Assembly (NCBI GenBank): GCA_041725955.1
Contig: JBGRQE010000005.1
Coordinates: 42,673 to 106,672 of the forward strand
Source: JBGRPZ01 sp041725955
GTDB lineage: Bacteria > Bacteroidota > Bacteroidia > Bacteroidales > JBGRPZ01
Reading direction: 5' to 3'
Length of the DNA stretch: 64,000 bases
Shown: positions 45,307 through 54,519 of the stretch, piece by piece
Numbering within the stretch: the first letter of the stretch is position 1
Layout of the letters: each line of letters opens with the position of its first letter
Notes under the pieces: model-generated
The model's input: only the letters and a program-made list of their open reading frames with translations
The model's database searches: none
Told to the model about the DNA's origin: nothing
Made by a program: the position numbers and the translations under genes

Positions 45307-46122
45307 TTATTTTATGTTTAATTCTTTCTTTACATTTTCACTTTTCACAGAAGCTTCTTTGACGTATTTAGAATCTGGGAAAAGATAAATCAAATTATTA
45401 TATGCCTCTAGTGATGATTCAAAGCGTTCTTTTTTCTTCTCTTCAACACTTTTATATGCATATTCATAATATGATTTAAAGATATAAAAAAGTATATCTT
45501 CTTTATTTTCAACTTCAGGAAAATCTGCAAGCAAATTCTCAAAAGATTTTACTGCTGCAGCATAACTTTCCATATGATAAAATAAAATTGCAATTTCGAA
45601 AGCTTTTTTCTCCAATTTAGCTCGCAATTCATCCATCAACTTATTACACTCTGCTACTTTCTCACTTGTAGGATAAGTATTGACAAATTTCTGAAGTTCT
45701 TTTAAAGCTTCATTTGTATTTTCCTGATCTAAAGAATATTTTGGAGAATCTAAATAATAACAATATGCCGCTTTAAAAGCTGCTTCTTCAGTATTCTTAT
45801 TATTTGGATATAATTGAGTATATCTCTTGAAAAAATAACTCGCTAAAAGGTAATCTTTCTGATTGTAATAACAATAAGCATAATCAAAATAAATTGTTTC
45901 TGCTTTGCTTGTTCCCCTATAAACAGGCAACAAGATATCAAACAATTGTAATGCTCTAGAGTAATCACCTTTTTCATATAACTCAAGAGCAGTTTTGTAT
46001 TTAAGCTCGTTATCAGGACTCTTTAATACCTTTTTAAAATTGCTACAAGAAGAAAATACTATTATAACAACAAGAGCTAACAACGATAAGTTAAAAACAG
46101 TAAATAATTTCTTTCTGACCAT
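45307..46122 (-). CDS. bamD: Outer-membrane assembly lipoprotein BamD
   Basis: BamD is a lipoprotein of the BAM complex that inserts beta-barrel proteins. The 271-residue protein has a lipobox FSSC with Cys26 and TPR-like repeats (YEKGDYSRALQLFD, YNQKDYLLASYFFKRY, FYHMESYAAAVKSFEN). It heads the minus-strand block to coaBC and beyond. A TAATTTTG -7 element lies only 4 bases before the ATG, which suggests a leaderless transcript. Confidence 0.93.
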   Translation of the reverse strand: MVRKKLFTVFNLSLLALVVIIVFSSCSNFKKVLKSPDNELKYKTALELYEKGDYSRALQLFDILLPVYRGTSKAETIYFDYAYCYYNQKDYLLASYFFKRYTQLYPNNKNTEEAAFKAAYCYYLDSPKYSLDQENTNEALKELQKFVNTYPTSEKVAECNKLMDELRAKLEKKAFEIAILFYHMESYAAAVKSFENLLADFPEVENKEDILFYIFKSYYEYAYKSVEEKKKERFESSLEAYNNLIYLFPDSKYVKEASVKSENVKKELNIK

Positions 46123-46126
46123 GCTG

Positions 46127-46134
46127 CAAAATTA
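46127..46134 (-). promoter_or_regulatory. -7 element abutting the bamD start codon
   Basis: On the minus strand TAATTTTG is followed by CAGC and then ATG. If used, transcription would begin at or within the start codon. The -33 position is only T-rich. Confidence 0.45.
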
Positions 46135-46333
46135 GCATTAAATATTGAATATAAAAACCCTGCAAAAGTGCTTTTTATTTCTCAAAGAATAATTTTGATT
46201 TCAAAAAAAGACAAAGCAGATAACTTTAACCGATCTTTTTGAAAAAAATTATACTACATTCAATTTTTCTCAAAAAAACCAATCAAAGTATTCTGCTCTA
46301 TAAATATTTTCGGAATATACAGTATGAAAACAA

Positions 46334-47875
46334 CTACTTAGTAATTACAATCTTACGATTTGCGCTTGAGTTACCTGCTTTTAATTTAAAAACATAAACA
46401 CCAGGAATATACTCATTTAAAGATAGCTTAATTATTTGCTTTCCTTCTCCTAACCTTAGATCTTCTTTTGAATCAAGCAATCTACCTTGGCTATCGCAAA
46501 TTTCATAGGATAAATTTGTAGATTTTGGTAAAGAAAATTTCACTTCCACATTATCTTTAGCAGGATTAGGATAAATCCCTTCAAAAATAAAACTTGTAGC
46601 AGGAATTATTGGGTCAATCCCAGTAGTTGATTGCTTACAATTTGGGATCTGTCCATCAGAAGGAAATTGACTTCCATAATTAGAAATAATTCCTTTTGTA
46701 GGATCATCAACTGGAAGATTAAGCATAATTTCATCAAGAATGTCTCCTAAATCATATCTGAAAGAAATAGACGATCCATTATTCTTACTATCAAAAACTT
46801 TTTTTGCCTTTTCTTTCACCATATTCATGTTTACCTTGGAATAAAGAGGAGATATTTTATCCAGATAAGAAACAATATCTGCCCACTCAATAGGCTCATC
46901 ATAATATCCCTTAAAATAATTGTAAGGTTCTCTTGTTTCAGGATTCACTGCTATTAGTTCAGGTTTCAATTTGTAAGCCTGATCGGTCATTACTAACACA
47001 TATTGTGAAATTTGAGCTGCATGATCTTTTGCCACAGATTCTGTACCAAAGAAATCAAGAATATCATCTGATTTGATTGATTCAGAACGCTTCTTTACAA
47101 GAATATTATTTAACACTTCAGACCACCAACCTCTATTATAAGCTGCAGATATTAACTTTACTGGAGCTAATGGATCTTTAGCTTCATTTAAAAATTCATA
47201 TATTTTATAACCTTTGCCAACTTCCATAAATCGAAATGCGCCTATATCATAATAAGCCTTAGCAATAGCCGATGTTTCAAATGCATCTTTTGCAATATAT
47301 TTATCGTGTGTTCCAGAAGGAAATCTATCAGGGTACAAGCGTGATAATTCGGCATAAGCAGAATTATATCCTTCGATCTGATAACAACCATCACGATCAT
47401 CTTGCACATAATATTTAATAGGAAAAGGAAGACTAGAATCATTTTCAATATTGGGATCACAACCACAAGCAGATTCTTTCAATGGAGTAGCAAACCATCC
47501 AGACATTGGATATTCTGCCCAACACAAAACATTGCGAAAAATTTGATGTGCATGAGCCATTGCTATTGCCCATGTTTTGCGGTTCTTTGGAATATTTGCA
47601 TCATAACTAACTCCCCAAACAGGATATAGCCTTGCTTCACCTAAACGTATTTCTCCTGCTTTATAAAGTCTATCGGGAGTAAGGTAAAAAGTAGAAGGTC
47701 TATCAGGGAGTCCCTTTTGAGTAAGAGATTCTTCTTTTAATTTCGTATTCGTAGAAGATTTCAATTCTGATTTGGCATAACTTGACGAAAAACAAATTCC
47801 ACCAAAAACAACTAAACTCGAAACACTTAATATAAGCTTCTTCGAGAAATTCACAGCCTGTAAATTCCTTATCAT
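46334..47875 (-). CDS. Exported protein with T9SS sorting domain; possible lysozyme-like core
   Basis: This 513-residue protein has a signal peptide (about 1-35). A Cys-containing central region (CWAEYPMSGWFATPLKESACGCD) follows, then a C-terminal T9SS type A sorting domain of about 80 residues (IYPNPAKDNVEVKFSLP to the final KIVITK). The LKES motif followed later by LISAAYNRGWW recalls the catalytic Glu and AAYNAG motif of lytic transglycosylases, so a cell-wall lytic role is possible but unproven. It is expected at the cell surface or secreted. Confidence 0.8.
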   Translation of the reverse strand: MIRNLQAVNFSKKLILSVSSLVVFGGICFSSSYAKSELKSSTNTKLKEESLTQKGLPDRPSTFYLTPDRLYKAGEIRLGEARLYPVWGVSYDANIPKNRKTWAIAMAHAHQIFRNVLCWAEYPMSGWFATPLKESACGCDPNIENDSSLPFPIKYYVQDDRDGCYQIEGYNSAYAELSRLYPDRFPSGTHDKYIAKDAFETSAIAKAYYDIGAFRFMEVGKGYKIYEFLNEAKDPLAPVKLISAAYNRGWWSEVLNNILVKKRSESIKSDDILDFFGTESVAKDHAAQISQYVLVMTDQAYKLKPELIAVNPETREPYNYFKGYYDEPIEWADIVSYLDKISPLYSKVNMNMVKEKAKKVFDSKNNGSSISFRYDLGDILDEIMLNLPVDDPTKGIISNYGSQFPSDGQIPNCKQSTTGIDPIIPATSFIFEGIYPNPAKDNVEVKFSLPKSTNLSYEICDSQGRLLDSKEDLRLGEGKQIIKLSLNEYIPGVYVFKLKAGNSSANRKIVITK

Positions 47876-48216
47876 GTTCTAATAGTTTGAATAGTTATAC
47901 AGTTACCTGTTAAAAACAGGATTTAATCGATCAAAAAACGTTGGGAAGCCAAGTTATACACAAGGCAGTATAAATTTAAAAAGCTAGTATGTGTCGGTTT
48001 GCCATGAAAAAACGAGACAGAACTTAATCTATTGTTTACTGCATAATCATATATTCTTAAAAAATCTTAAGAAATATTCTTTAAAAGAGAACACTTTAAA
48101 TGATTATAAATAAAACTTGTGAGAAGAAATATACTCATATATATTATTCCAGTAAAAAAATGAACTAAACAGTTTTTAAAGAATTTATATTTTTACTTCC
48201 TTTCAATTAAATTCAT
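47876..48216. other. Divergent intergenic region
   Basis: About 340 bases between the T9SS gene (minus) and the DUF2779-like nuclease gene (plus). AT-rich; it must hold both promoters but no TAnnTTTG with a good -33 partner is obvious, and no repeat or RNA gene is seen. Confidence 0.5.
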
Positions 48217-49704
48217 ATGGAAAAACATCAATTATCTAAGTCTACATTTATACGAGGAAAACAATGTTTGAAGTCATTATATCTGCACAAAAAAAGGCCT
48301 TATTTGAGAGACAGAATTTCTGCAGAGCAATTGGCAAAATTCAAACGAGGTACAAATATTGGCATTTTAGCCCAAGATCTTTTTCCTGGAGGAATAAATT
48401 TAAAACCAAAAGCTCCATCTCAATATCAAAAATGTGTTGCTGAAACTAAAATTATTATTAATAACAATGAGAATGATATAATTTATGAGGCAGGATTCCA
48501 ATATAACGGAGTATTAATTCTTTTAGATCTATTGGTAAAAAAAGATGGAAAATGGCATGCATACGAAGTAAAAAGTTCTCTTTCTTTATCTGAAACCTAT
48601 TTCTTTGACGCTGCTTTACAATATTACATAATCCAGAATTCTGAAGAAATTGATTTAGAATCCTTCAATCTAATCTATGTTGATCCAGAATACGAAATGA
48701 CGGAAAAGCTCGATTTACACAAATTTTTCAAAACACAAGATGTCACCCAACAGCTTCTTCCTATTCAAAAAGATATCAGCAAACTAATTTACCAAGAAAA
48801 AAAAGTTTTATCAGCAAAACAAAGCCCTCAAATAGATATTGGCCCTCAATGCAACCACCCCTACCCTTGTGATTTCCAAGGCTTATGCTGGAAAAACATA
48901 AAAACAAATTCTATTTTTGAACTTATTGGAATAAAAGAGACAGAAGCTTTTAATTTCTACTCAAAAGGAAAAATTTATATTTCAGATTTAAAACTAGAAG
49001 ATCTTAACACTATAAAATCAACAAATGCATTACAATCTTTTCTTATAAAGAAAGAAATTATTGACAATCAAAAACTCCAGAAATATTTAAATAATATTAC
49101 CAATGAATATTATTTCATAACCATAGAATCATTTAATCAGGCAATCCCCAAATTTGAGAAAAGCAAAGCTTATGATCCTTTTTTCTTTATTTTACAAATA
49201 ACACCAAGTTCATCATCAGAATATCCACTTCCTTATATCTTCAGCAAAGATGAAGATTCCAGACAACAAATAAGAAATATCTTTCACGAAACTTTTCTTC
49301 AAAACAACAATAGTATAGTTTGCTATGACAAAGACGTAATAATTAATTGCTTAAACCAAATAAAAACCATAGATCAATCTCAAAGTAATAATAATATCAT
49401 TGAAAATATTGAGAAAAGACTTATCGATTTCAGATCTATTTTTGAAAATAATTTATTCTACCACTACTCTTTTAAAAAAAACTTAGATATATTTTCCACC
49501 TCAAAAGTTTTAGCTAAAGCCAGAAAATACAAAAAACCAGATCTAAGATCTCCCATCTTACTTTATAACGAATATGTAAAATGGCATGAAACAGAAAATG
49601 TTACAGAAAAAGAAAACTTTTTTCAAACCTTAGTTAACTATTCAAACTGGAAAACACATGCATTAAGACAATTTTTAACCTCACTAAATAATTATTGCAA
49701 ATAA
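48217..49704 (+). CDS. DUF2779/Cas4-like PD-(D/E)xK nuclease with Fe-S cysteines
   Basis: This 495-residue protein starts with LSKSTFIRGKQCLKSLYL (Cys17), the usual opening of Cas4, AddB and DUF2779 nucleases. The nuclease core has Asp104 in LLDLLV and Glu117-Val-Lys119 in YEVKSS. Further cysteines Cys212, Cys218 and Cys224 (QCNHPYPCDFQGLCW) can complete a 4Cys Fe-S site with Cys17. The C-terminal half (about 240-495) is DUF2779-like with YDKDVIINCLNQI. There is no CRISPR array or helicase next to it, so this is a stand-alone DNA nuclease of unknown role. Confidence 0.82.
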   Translation: MEKHQLSKSTFIRGKQCLKSLYLHKKRPYLRDRISAEQLAKFKRGTNIGILAQDLFPGGINLKPKAPSQYQKCVAETKIIINNNENDIIYEAGFQYNGVLILLDLLVKKDGKWHAYEVKSSLSLSETYFFDAALQYYIIQNSEEIDLESFNLIYVDPEYEMTEKLDLHKFFKTQDVTQQLLPIQKDISKLIYQEKKVLSAKQSPQIDIGPQCNHPYPCDFQGLCWKNIKTNSIFELIGIKETEAFNFYSKGKIYISDLKLEDLNTIKSTNALQSFLIKKEIIDNQKLQKYLNNITNEYYFITIESFNQAIPKFEKSKAYDPFFFILQITPSSSSEYPLPYIFSKDEDSRQQIRNIFHETFLQNNNSIVCYDKDVIINCLNQIKTIDQSQSNNNIIENIEKRLIDFRSIFENNLFYHYSFKKNLDIFSTSKVLAKARKYKKPDLRSPILLYNEYVKWHETENVTEKENFFQTLVNYSNWKTHALRQFLTSLNNYCK

Positions 49705-49826
49705 TGTAGTGATATAAAACACTCCAAAGAAAGCTGAATTCAGAAAAAGACATTGTTTCTAACATTTTTAATTTTTGTTAGAATATTTTTTATTGAAATG
49801 AGCAAATAATAATACATATACTTTTT

Positions 49827-49834
49827 TACTTTTG
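49827..49834 (+). promoter_or_regulatory. -7 element abutting the dnaB start codon
   Basis: TACTTTTG ends 4 bases before the ATG at 49839. Either the mRNA is leaderless or translation starts at 49878 or 49884 (internal ATGs). No TTG is at the -33 distance. Confidence 0.5.
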
Positions 49835-49838
49835 CGCC

Positions 49839-51359
49839 ATGGAAGAAGCTCAAAAATCATCAAATCATTCCAAAGGGATGAATATGAAAAAAATGTACAA
49901 TCACAGCTCTGGAGAACACAGCAAAATACCTCCTCAAAGTATTGAATTGGAGGAAGCTGTTCTTGGAGCATTAATGATTGAAAAGGATGCTGTAACAGCT
50001 GTTATCGATATTTTAAAACCTGAAGTCTTTTACAAACAAGCTCATCAGGCAATATTTTTTGCTATTCAAAGTCTTTTTGCCAGATCTGAGCCTATTGATA
50101 TCCTGACCGTTACCAACGAATTGAAACAAAATGGTGATTTAGATATGATTGGAGGTCCATACTATATCACACAACTAACTACAAGAGTTTCTTCTTCCGC
50201 TCATGTAGAGTTTCATTCACGAATCATATTGCAAAACTATCTGAAGCGCGAAATGATTCGTATTGGGGCAGAAATTGTAAGGGATGCATACGAGGACACT
50301 AATGACGTATTTGATCTTTTAGATAAAGCAGAACAGAGCTTATTCAGCATTACAGAAAATAATCTTAGAAGAAGTTTTAGCGATATGCCTTCTTTGGTTC
50401 AAGAAGCAATCAAAGAAATAGAGTCTGCACGAGGAGATGAAGGTCATATGAGAGGCATTCCATCTGGTTTCACCGATTTAGATCGACTCACCTCTGGATG
50501 GCAGAAATCTGATTTAGTAATCCTTGCTGCTCGTCCAGGTATGGGAAAAACAGCTTTCACCTTATCCATGGCAAGAAACATAGTCGTAGATTTCGAAAAA
50601 CCGGTTGCTATGTTTTCTTTGGAGATGGCTGCTGTTCAGCTTGTAACACGTTTAATATCTTCAGAGACACAATTATCTGCAGACAAACTTAAAAAAGGAA
50701 ATCTGGCCGAGCATGAATGGACACAATTGAATACAAAAATTGCCCCTCTAATAAATGCTAAGCTATTTATTGATGATACGCCTGCCCTATCTATATTTGA
50801 ACTTAGAGCAAAATGCCGAAGATTGAAAGCTCAACATGGAATCGAAATGATTCTTATTGATTACCTTCAACTTATGTCTGGAAGTTCTGAAAAAGGAGGC
50901 AACCGAGAACAAGAAATCAGTTCCATTTCTAGGGGTTTAAAAGCTTTAGCAAAAGAGTTAAATGTTCCAATTATTGCTTTATCACAGCTAAGTCGTGCTG
51001 TTGAAACAAGAGGTGGATCAAAAAAACCTATGCTCTCCGACTTGAGAGAATCTGGTGCAATTGAACAAGATGCAGATATGGTTATTTTTATCTACAGACC
51101 AGAATATTATGGCATTGATCAAGATGAAGATGGTAATTCAACTGCTGGAATTGCAGAAATATGCATTGCTAAACATAGAAATGGAGCCCTTGAAGATATT
51201 CCACTTCGATTTGTTGGTAAATATGCCAAATTCTGTGATTTAGAAACTACAGATTATGACCTTCCAACCACTAATCCTATTGAACCAAATTCTTCTTTTG
51301 ATGCTATAAGAACCATACCTTCAAGACTTAATGATATGGATGAGGAGCCTCCTTTTTAA
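49839..51359 (+). CDS. dnaB: Replicative DNA helicase DnaB
   Basis: DnaB unwinds the fork as a hexamer. In 506 residues: an N-terminal DnaB domain (about 28-130, IPPQSIELEEAVLGALM), a linker, and the RecA-like ATPase with Walker A ARPGMGKTAF at about 229-238. The DYLQL Walker B, the LSQLSRAVE segment and SDLRESGAIEQDAD follow. There is no intein. The first 13 residues (MEEAQKSSNHSKG) are dispensable, and the ATG at 49878 is an alternative start. Confidence 0.97.
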   Translation: MEEAQKSSNHSKGMNMKKMYNHSSGEHSKIPPQSIELEEAVLGALMIEKDAVTAVIDILKPEVFYKQAHQAIFFAIQSLFARSEPIDILTVTNELKQNGDLDMIGGPYYITQLTTRVSSSAHVEFHSRIILQNYLKREMIRIGAEIVRDAYEDTNDVFDLLDKAEQSLFSITENNLRRSFSDMPSLVQEAIKEIESARGDEGHMRGIPSGFTDLDRLTSGWQKSDLVILAARPGMGKTAFTLSMARNIVVDFEKPVAMFSLEMAAVQLVTRLISSETQLSADKLKKGNLAEHEWTQLNTKIAPLINAKLFIDDTPALSIFELRAKCRRLKAQHGIEMILIDYLQLMSGSSEKGGNREQEISSISRGLKALAKELNVPIIALSQLSRAVETRGGSKKPMLSDLRESGAIEQDADMVIFIYRPEYYGIDQDEDGNSTAGIAEICIAKHRNGALEDIPLRFVGKYAKFCDLETTDYDLPTTNPIEPNSSFDAIRTIPSRLNDMDEEPPF

Positions 51360-51541
51360 AAGAGCTCCTTACCTCTTATTATTAACTTCATGGTGTTAGA
51401 TTTCTAATAAATATTAAAAACTCAGCTACATTTTAAATAAACAGATAGCTTTGTTAAGTTAATTTAGGTTATTATTATAAGCCCTTCCTATCTTTTTATT
51501 ATTTTAGCCCCTGAAGAATATTAAAAATAAAAATAAAAGAA

Positions 51542-52381
51542 ATGAGAAAGTATCTTTTACTATTCGTTGTTTTTGCATTAACGACTGCAAATGTTGCTAT
51601 GGCTCAGAAAACTAAAAGTATTGAGTTAAGCCTAAAAAAAGGAAAAACATACAGACAGGAAATCACCTCAGAAACAAGCACATCTCAAGAGATTAGCGGA
51701 ATGGCTCAATCAATGGAGTTATCCAATTCTTTAGACTTGGCTTTTAAAGTAAAGGGTATAAATTCTGATGGAAACTATGAAATAGAAGTTAAGCTAAAGA
51801 ATTTTTCTATGCAGATTTCTCAAAATGGTATGGAATTAACTTATGCAACAGATGCTCCTAATGGAGAAAACCACCCAATGCTTGCTAGTCAAATGGATGG
51901 TGTTTTTGAAAAAATAAAAAATGAAGAAATTACTATGGTTTTAACCAAAAAAGGAAAAGTAATTTCAACAAATGCTAATGAGATACTTACTCCTCAACAG
52001 CAACAAATATTTCCTTTAAACAAGAACACTATTGAACAAATGTTTTCATATATACCAGAAAAGGAAATTAGTAAAAATTCTAAATTCACCAAGGTTGAAG
52101 AAGACAAAGGTCAAAAAACAACTGAAACAAGTGAATTTACTGTTACCAGTTTAAGCAAGAAGAAAATTGAGCTTTCTTCAAATGGTAAAATAACCGCTAC
52201 AAAAAAAGAAGAAGGTAAAGAAGATGAAGTAATAGAAATCGGAGAAACCAGCGGAACCATAACTATCGATGGAAAGACAGGTTTAATTATCAATGCTTTA
52301 TCTGACAAAAACGTCAAAGTTGAAAAAGATGGTAACAAAATAGAAAGTACTACCAAAGGAACTATAAAAAGAATTCTTTAA
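51542..52381 (+). CDS. DUF6263-like exported protein
   Basis: A 279-residue protein with a signal peptide cut after NVAMAQ. The mature part is beta-rich with many Ser, Thr and Lys residues, and a strongly Lys/Glu-rich region near 220-230 (KKEEGKEDEVIE). The overall pattern fits DUF6263 of Bacteroidota (SIELSLKKGKTYRQEI opening), assigned from memory of the family and therefore moderate. Probably periplasmic or surface exposed. It is followed by a dispersed hairpin terminator. Confidence 0.7.
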   Translation: MRKYLLLFVVFALTTANVAMAQKTKSIELSLKKGKTYRQEITSETSTSQEISGMAQSMELSNSLDLAFKVKGINSDGNYEIEVKLKNFSMQISQNGMELTYATDAPNGENHPMLASQMDGVFEKIKNEEITMVLTKKGKVISTNANEILTPQQQQIFPLNKNTIEQMFSYIPEKEISKNSKFTKVEEDKGQKTTETSEFTVTSLSKKKIELSSNGKITATKKEEGKEDEVIEIGETSGTITIDGKTGLIINALSDKNVKVEKDGNKIESTTKGTIKRIL

Positions 52382-52440
52382 TCAAAGAAGACTCTTTTTT
52401 TATAAAAAACAAATAAGCTAATTGCTTAATAATTATGAAC

Positions 52441-52468
52441 AGGCTGTCCAAAAAAGGGCAGCCTTTTC
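52441..52468 (+). terminator. Terminator of the DUF6263-like gene (dispersed GGCTGNCC hairpin family)
   Basis: AGGCTGTCC pairs with GGGCAGCCT (one G-T pair) around AAAAAA, followed by TTTT. Same family as 11681, 17662 and 40165. Confidence 0.85.
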
Positions 52469-52579
52469 TATTTAGTAAGAGACTCCACAATAATATCTAT
52501 TAAAAAACAAAGTATTTCACAGATAAATGATGTTTTTAGTTTTATTAGTATTTTTACATCCTAAACTAAACCTAAAATA

Positions 52580-53494
52580 ATGAAACTAAAAAAACTACTT
52601 ATCAGTGCCACTTTCCTCTTGTTCATAAACTACGGCTTTGCGCAAACCTATAATCATATTGTAGGATGGTCTAAAAAAATGAATAATGAAATTTATCAAT
52701 TTCTTGAAACAACAAAATTAACATCAACTCCCAAAATTGCTGTATTTGATTTTGATGGGACTATTTTTGGACAAACCCCCTATTATATTGCAGATGAAGT
52801 AATTTGTACATATGCTATTGATAATTATATAGGAAAGGAAAATAAATCCGCAGAAAAGAGTCTAAAACATCTAAACAATACCCTTCACAACAAAAAAGAT
52901 CCAAATCATACAATCGACAGAGTCTATTCATTTGCAGGAGCTAAACTTGATGAGATTCAAAATTTATCATGGAATGTGTATCAAGCAAAATATCAAGATA
53001 AAGCATACCCCGAAATGCAACAACTCATAGCTAATTTATATGAATATGGATTTGAAATATGGGTAATTACAGGTTCTCCAAGTGTAATTTACGGAAAAAT
53101 TGCATCAAAAATATTTGGAATACCAGACTCTCATATAATAGGTGCAAACAGCGTTATTTATAATGGAGTAATTAGCGATGAAATCATCCCTCCTGTAACT
53201 ATGAACAATGGCAAACTCATCGCTTTAGAAACATTTATCCGGGAAAAACCACTGCTAATAGGAGGAAATAGTCGTGGAGATATAGAAATGGTACAATATT
53301 CTCAAGGACTGAAATTAATGATTAATCCAGATAACACTAAAAAATACAGCGACAGTCTACTAAAAAACCAAAGTATTCAAGAATTTTGCGAAGAAAATAA
53401 TATACTAATTGGTCACTGTAAAGATATTGGAGGAAAATTATCAGATTTCAATGCAACAAAATTTAAAGCAAACGTAAATACGAATACCCCATAA
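52580..53494 (+). CDS. Exported HAD-family phosphatase
   Basis: This 304-residue protein has a signal peptide ending near NYGFAQ. The HAD catalytic motif is FDFDGTIFG, motif II is VITGSPS, and the acidic motif is GGNSRGDIEM. It resembles phosphoserine-phosphatase-like HADs with a helical cap (about 70-150), but is exported to the periplasm. The phosphate ester it acts on is unknown. A terminator follows. Confidence 0.87.
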   Translation: MKLKKLLISATFLLFINYGFAQTYNHIVGWSKKMNNEIYQFLETTKLTSTPKIAVFDFDGTIFGQTPYYIADEVICTYAIDNYIGKENKSAEKSLKHLNNTLHNKKDPNHTIDRVYSFAGAKLDEIQNLSWNVYQAKYQDKAYPEMQQLIANLYEYGFEIWVITGSPSVIYGKIASKIFGIPDSHIIGANSVIYNGVISDEIIPPVTMNNGKLIALETFIREKPLLIGGNSRGDIEMVQYSQGLKLMINPDNTKKYSDSLLKNQSIQEFCEENNILIGHCKDIGGKLSDFNATKFKANVNTNTP

Positions 53495-53500
53495 AACTAA

Positions 53501-53539
53501 AAAAAAGAACTTGTCTTAGCAGATAAGTTCTTTTTTTTT
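53501..53539 (+). terminator. Terminator of the HAD phosphatase gene
   Basis: AGAACTTGTCT pairs with AGATAAGTTCT (one G-T pair) around TAGC, followed by nine Ts. Confidence 0.9.
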
Positions 53540-53617
53540 CATCTATTTCTTTCTGTTATCAATTCTTATTATTTCTTTTGCAAATCATTTTATTTGTATG
53601 GAAAGAATTAATTGAAG

Positions 53618-54382
53618 ATGGCCAAATTTTTAACAACCAAAAAAACATCATCCGAACTAGAGGATTTAATAATAAAAGCAAACATATTCTTAATCCTTAT
53701 TTCTCCTTATAACAAATTATCAAAAACATATATTCAAAGACTAAAAGAGGCTTCAAGTAGAGGGGTTCGAATTATTTTCGTTTATGGTAAAGAACAAATA
53801 AGAGATACTCAGAAAAAAAAATTATTTGAAATCAAAAACATTGAACTTAAGTTTTTTAAAAACCTTCATGCCAAATGCTATGTAAATGAAAAAAACTTAA
53901 TTGTAACTTCAATGAATCTCTATGATTACTCTGAATATAACAATAGAGAAATGGGAGTATTAATTAGCAGAGATAAAGATATTGAACTCTATGCTGAAGC
54001 CTTTGCCGAAGCACGATCAATTATATCATTTGCAGAGCCCGTTTCTTTAATAGATGACGACAAAGAGAAGAAAGACATAAAGACCCTTAATAGGGAAAGA
54101 ATAAACGAATTAAAAAAGAGGCAATCAAAAACAAGTAGCGACAATGCAAATAAAGCTTATTGCATAAGATGTAAATCTGAGATTAAATTTAACCCTCAAG
54201 ATCCCTACTGCCCTAATTGTTTCAAAATCTGGGCAAGAACATCCCAAATAGATGAAGAAGAAAACTTTTGCCATAGGTGTGGTAAAGTCAATAAGTCGAC
54301 AATATCTAAACCCGTATGTTATACATGCTATAAGAAAGATCCCGGATTATATGAAGGAGTAACCAGAACTATTTGGTTATAA
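53618..54382 (+). CDS. PLD-like single-HKD protein with zinc-ribbon tail
   Basis: This 254-residue protein has an N-terminal phospholipase-D fold (about 1-140) with LHAKCYVNEKNLIVTSMNL, an HxK motif in which the usual Asp is Glu. A basic linker follows, then a C-terminal region with CIRCKS, CPNC, CHRCG and CYTCY, likely two zinc ribbons. Single-HKD proteins often dimerise and act on nucleic acids, so a nuclease or DNA-binding role is likely. I chose the ATG at 53618 rather than the TTG at 53612. There is no operon partner. Confidence 0.8.
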   Translation: MAKFLTTKKTSSELEDLIIKANIFLILISPYNKLSKTYIQRLKEASSRGVRIIFVYGKEQIRDTQKKKLFEIKNIELKFFKNLHAKCYVNEKNLIVTSMNLYDYSEYNNREMGVLISRDKDIELYAEAFAEARSIISFAEPVSLIDDDKEKKDIKTLNRERINELKKRQSKTSSDNANKAYCIRCKSEIKFNPQDPYCPNCFKIWARTSQIDEEENFCHRCGKVNKSTISKPVCYTCYKKDPGLYEGVTRTIWL

Positions 54383-54519
54383 TAAATTATGAAAGAAATT
54401 AATTCTACATTTGTAAGCTAAAAACTTCATACAGAAAATAAAAACTCATTCCTTTTTTTAAATAGCTAAAAGCAAAAAGAAAGAGGGCAAACTCACTAAA
54501 TACCCTAAATCAAACTTAA

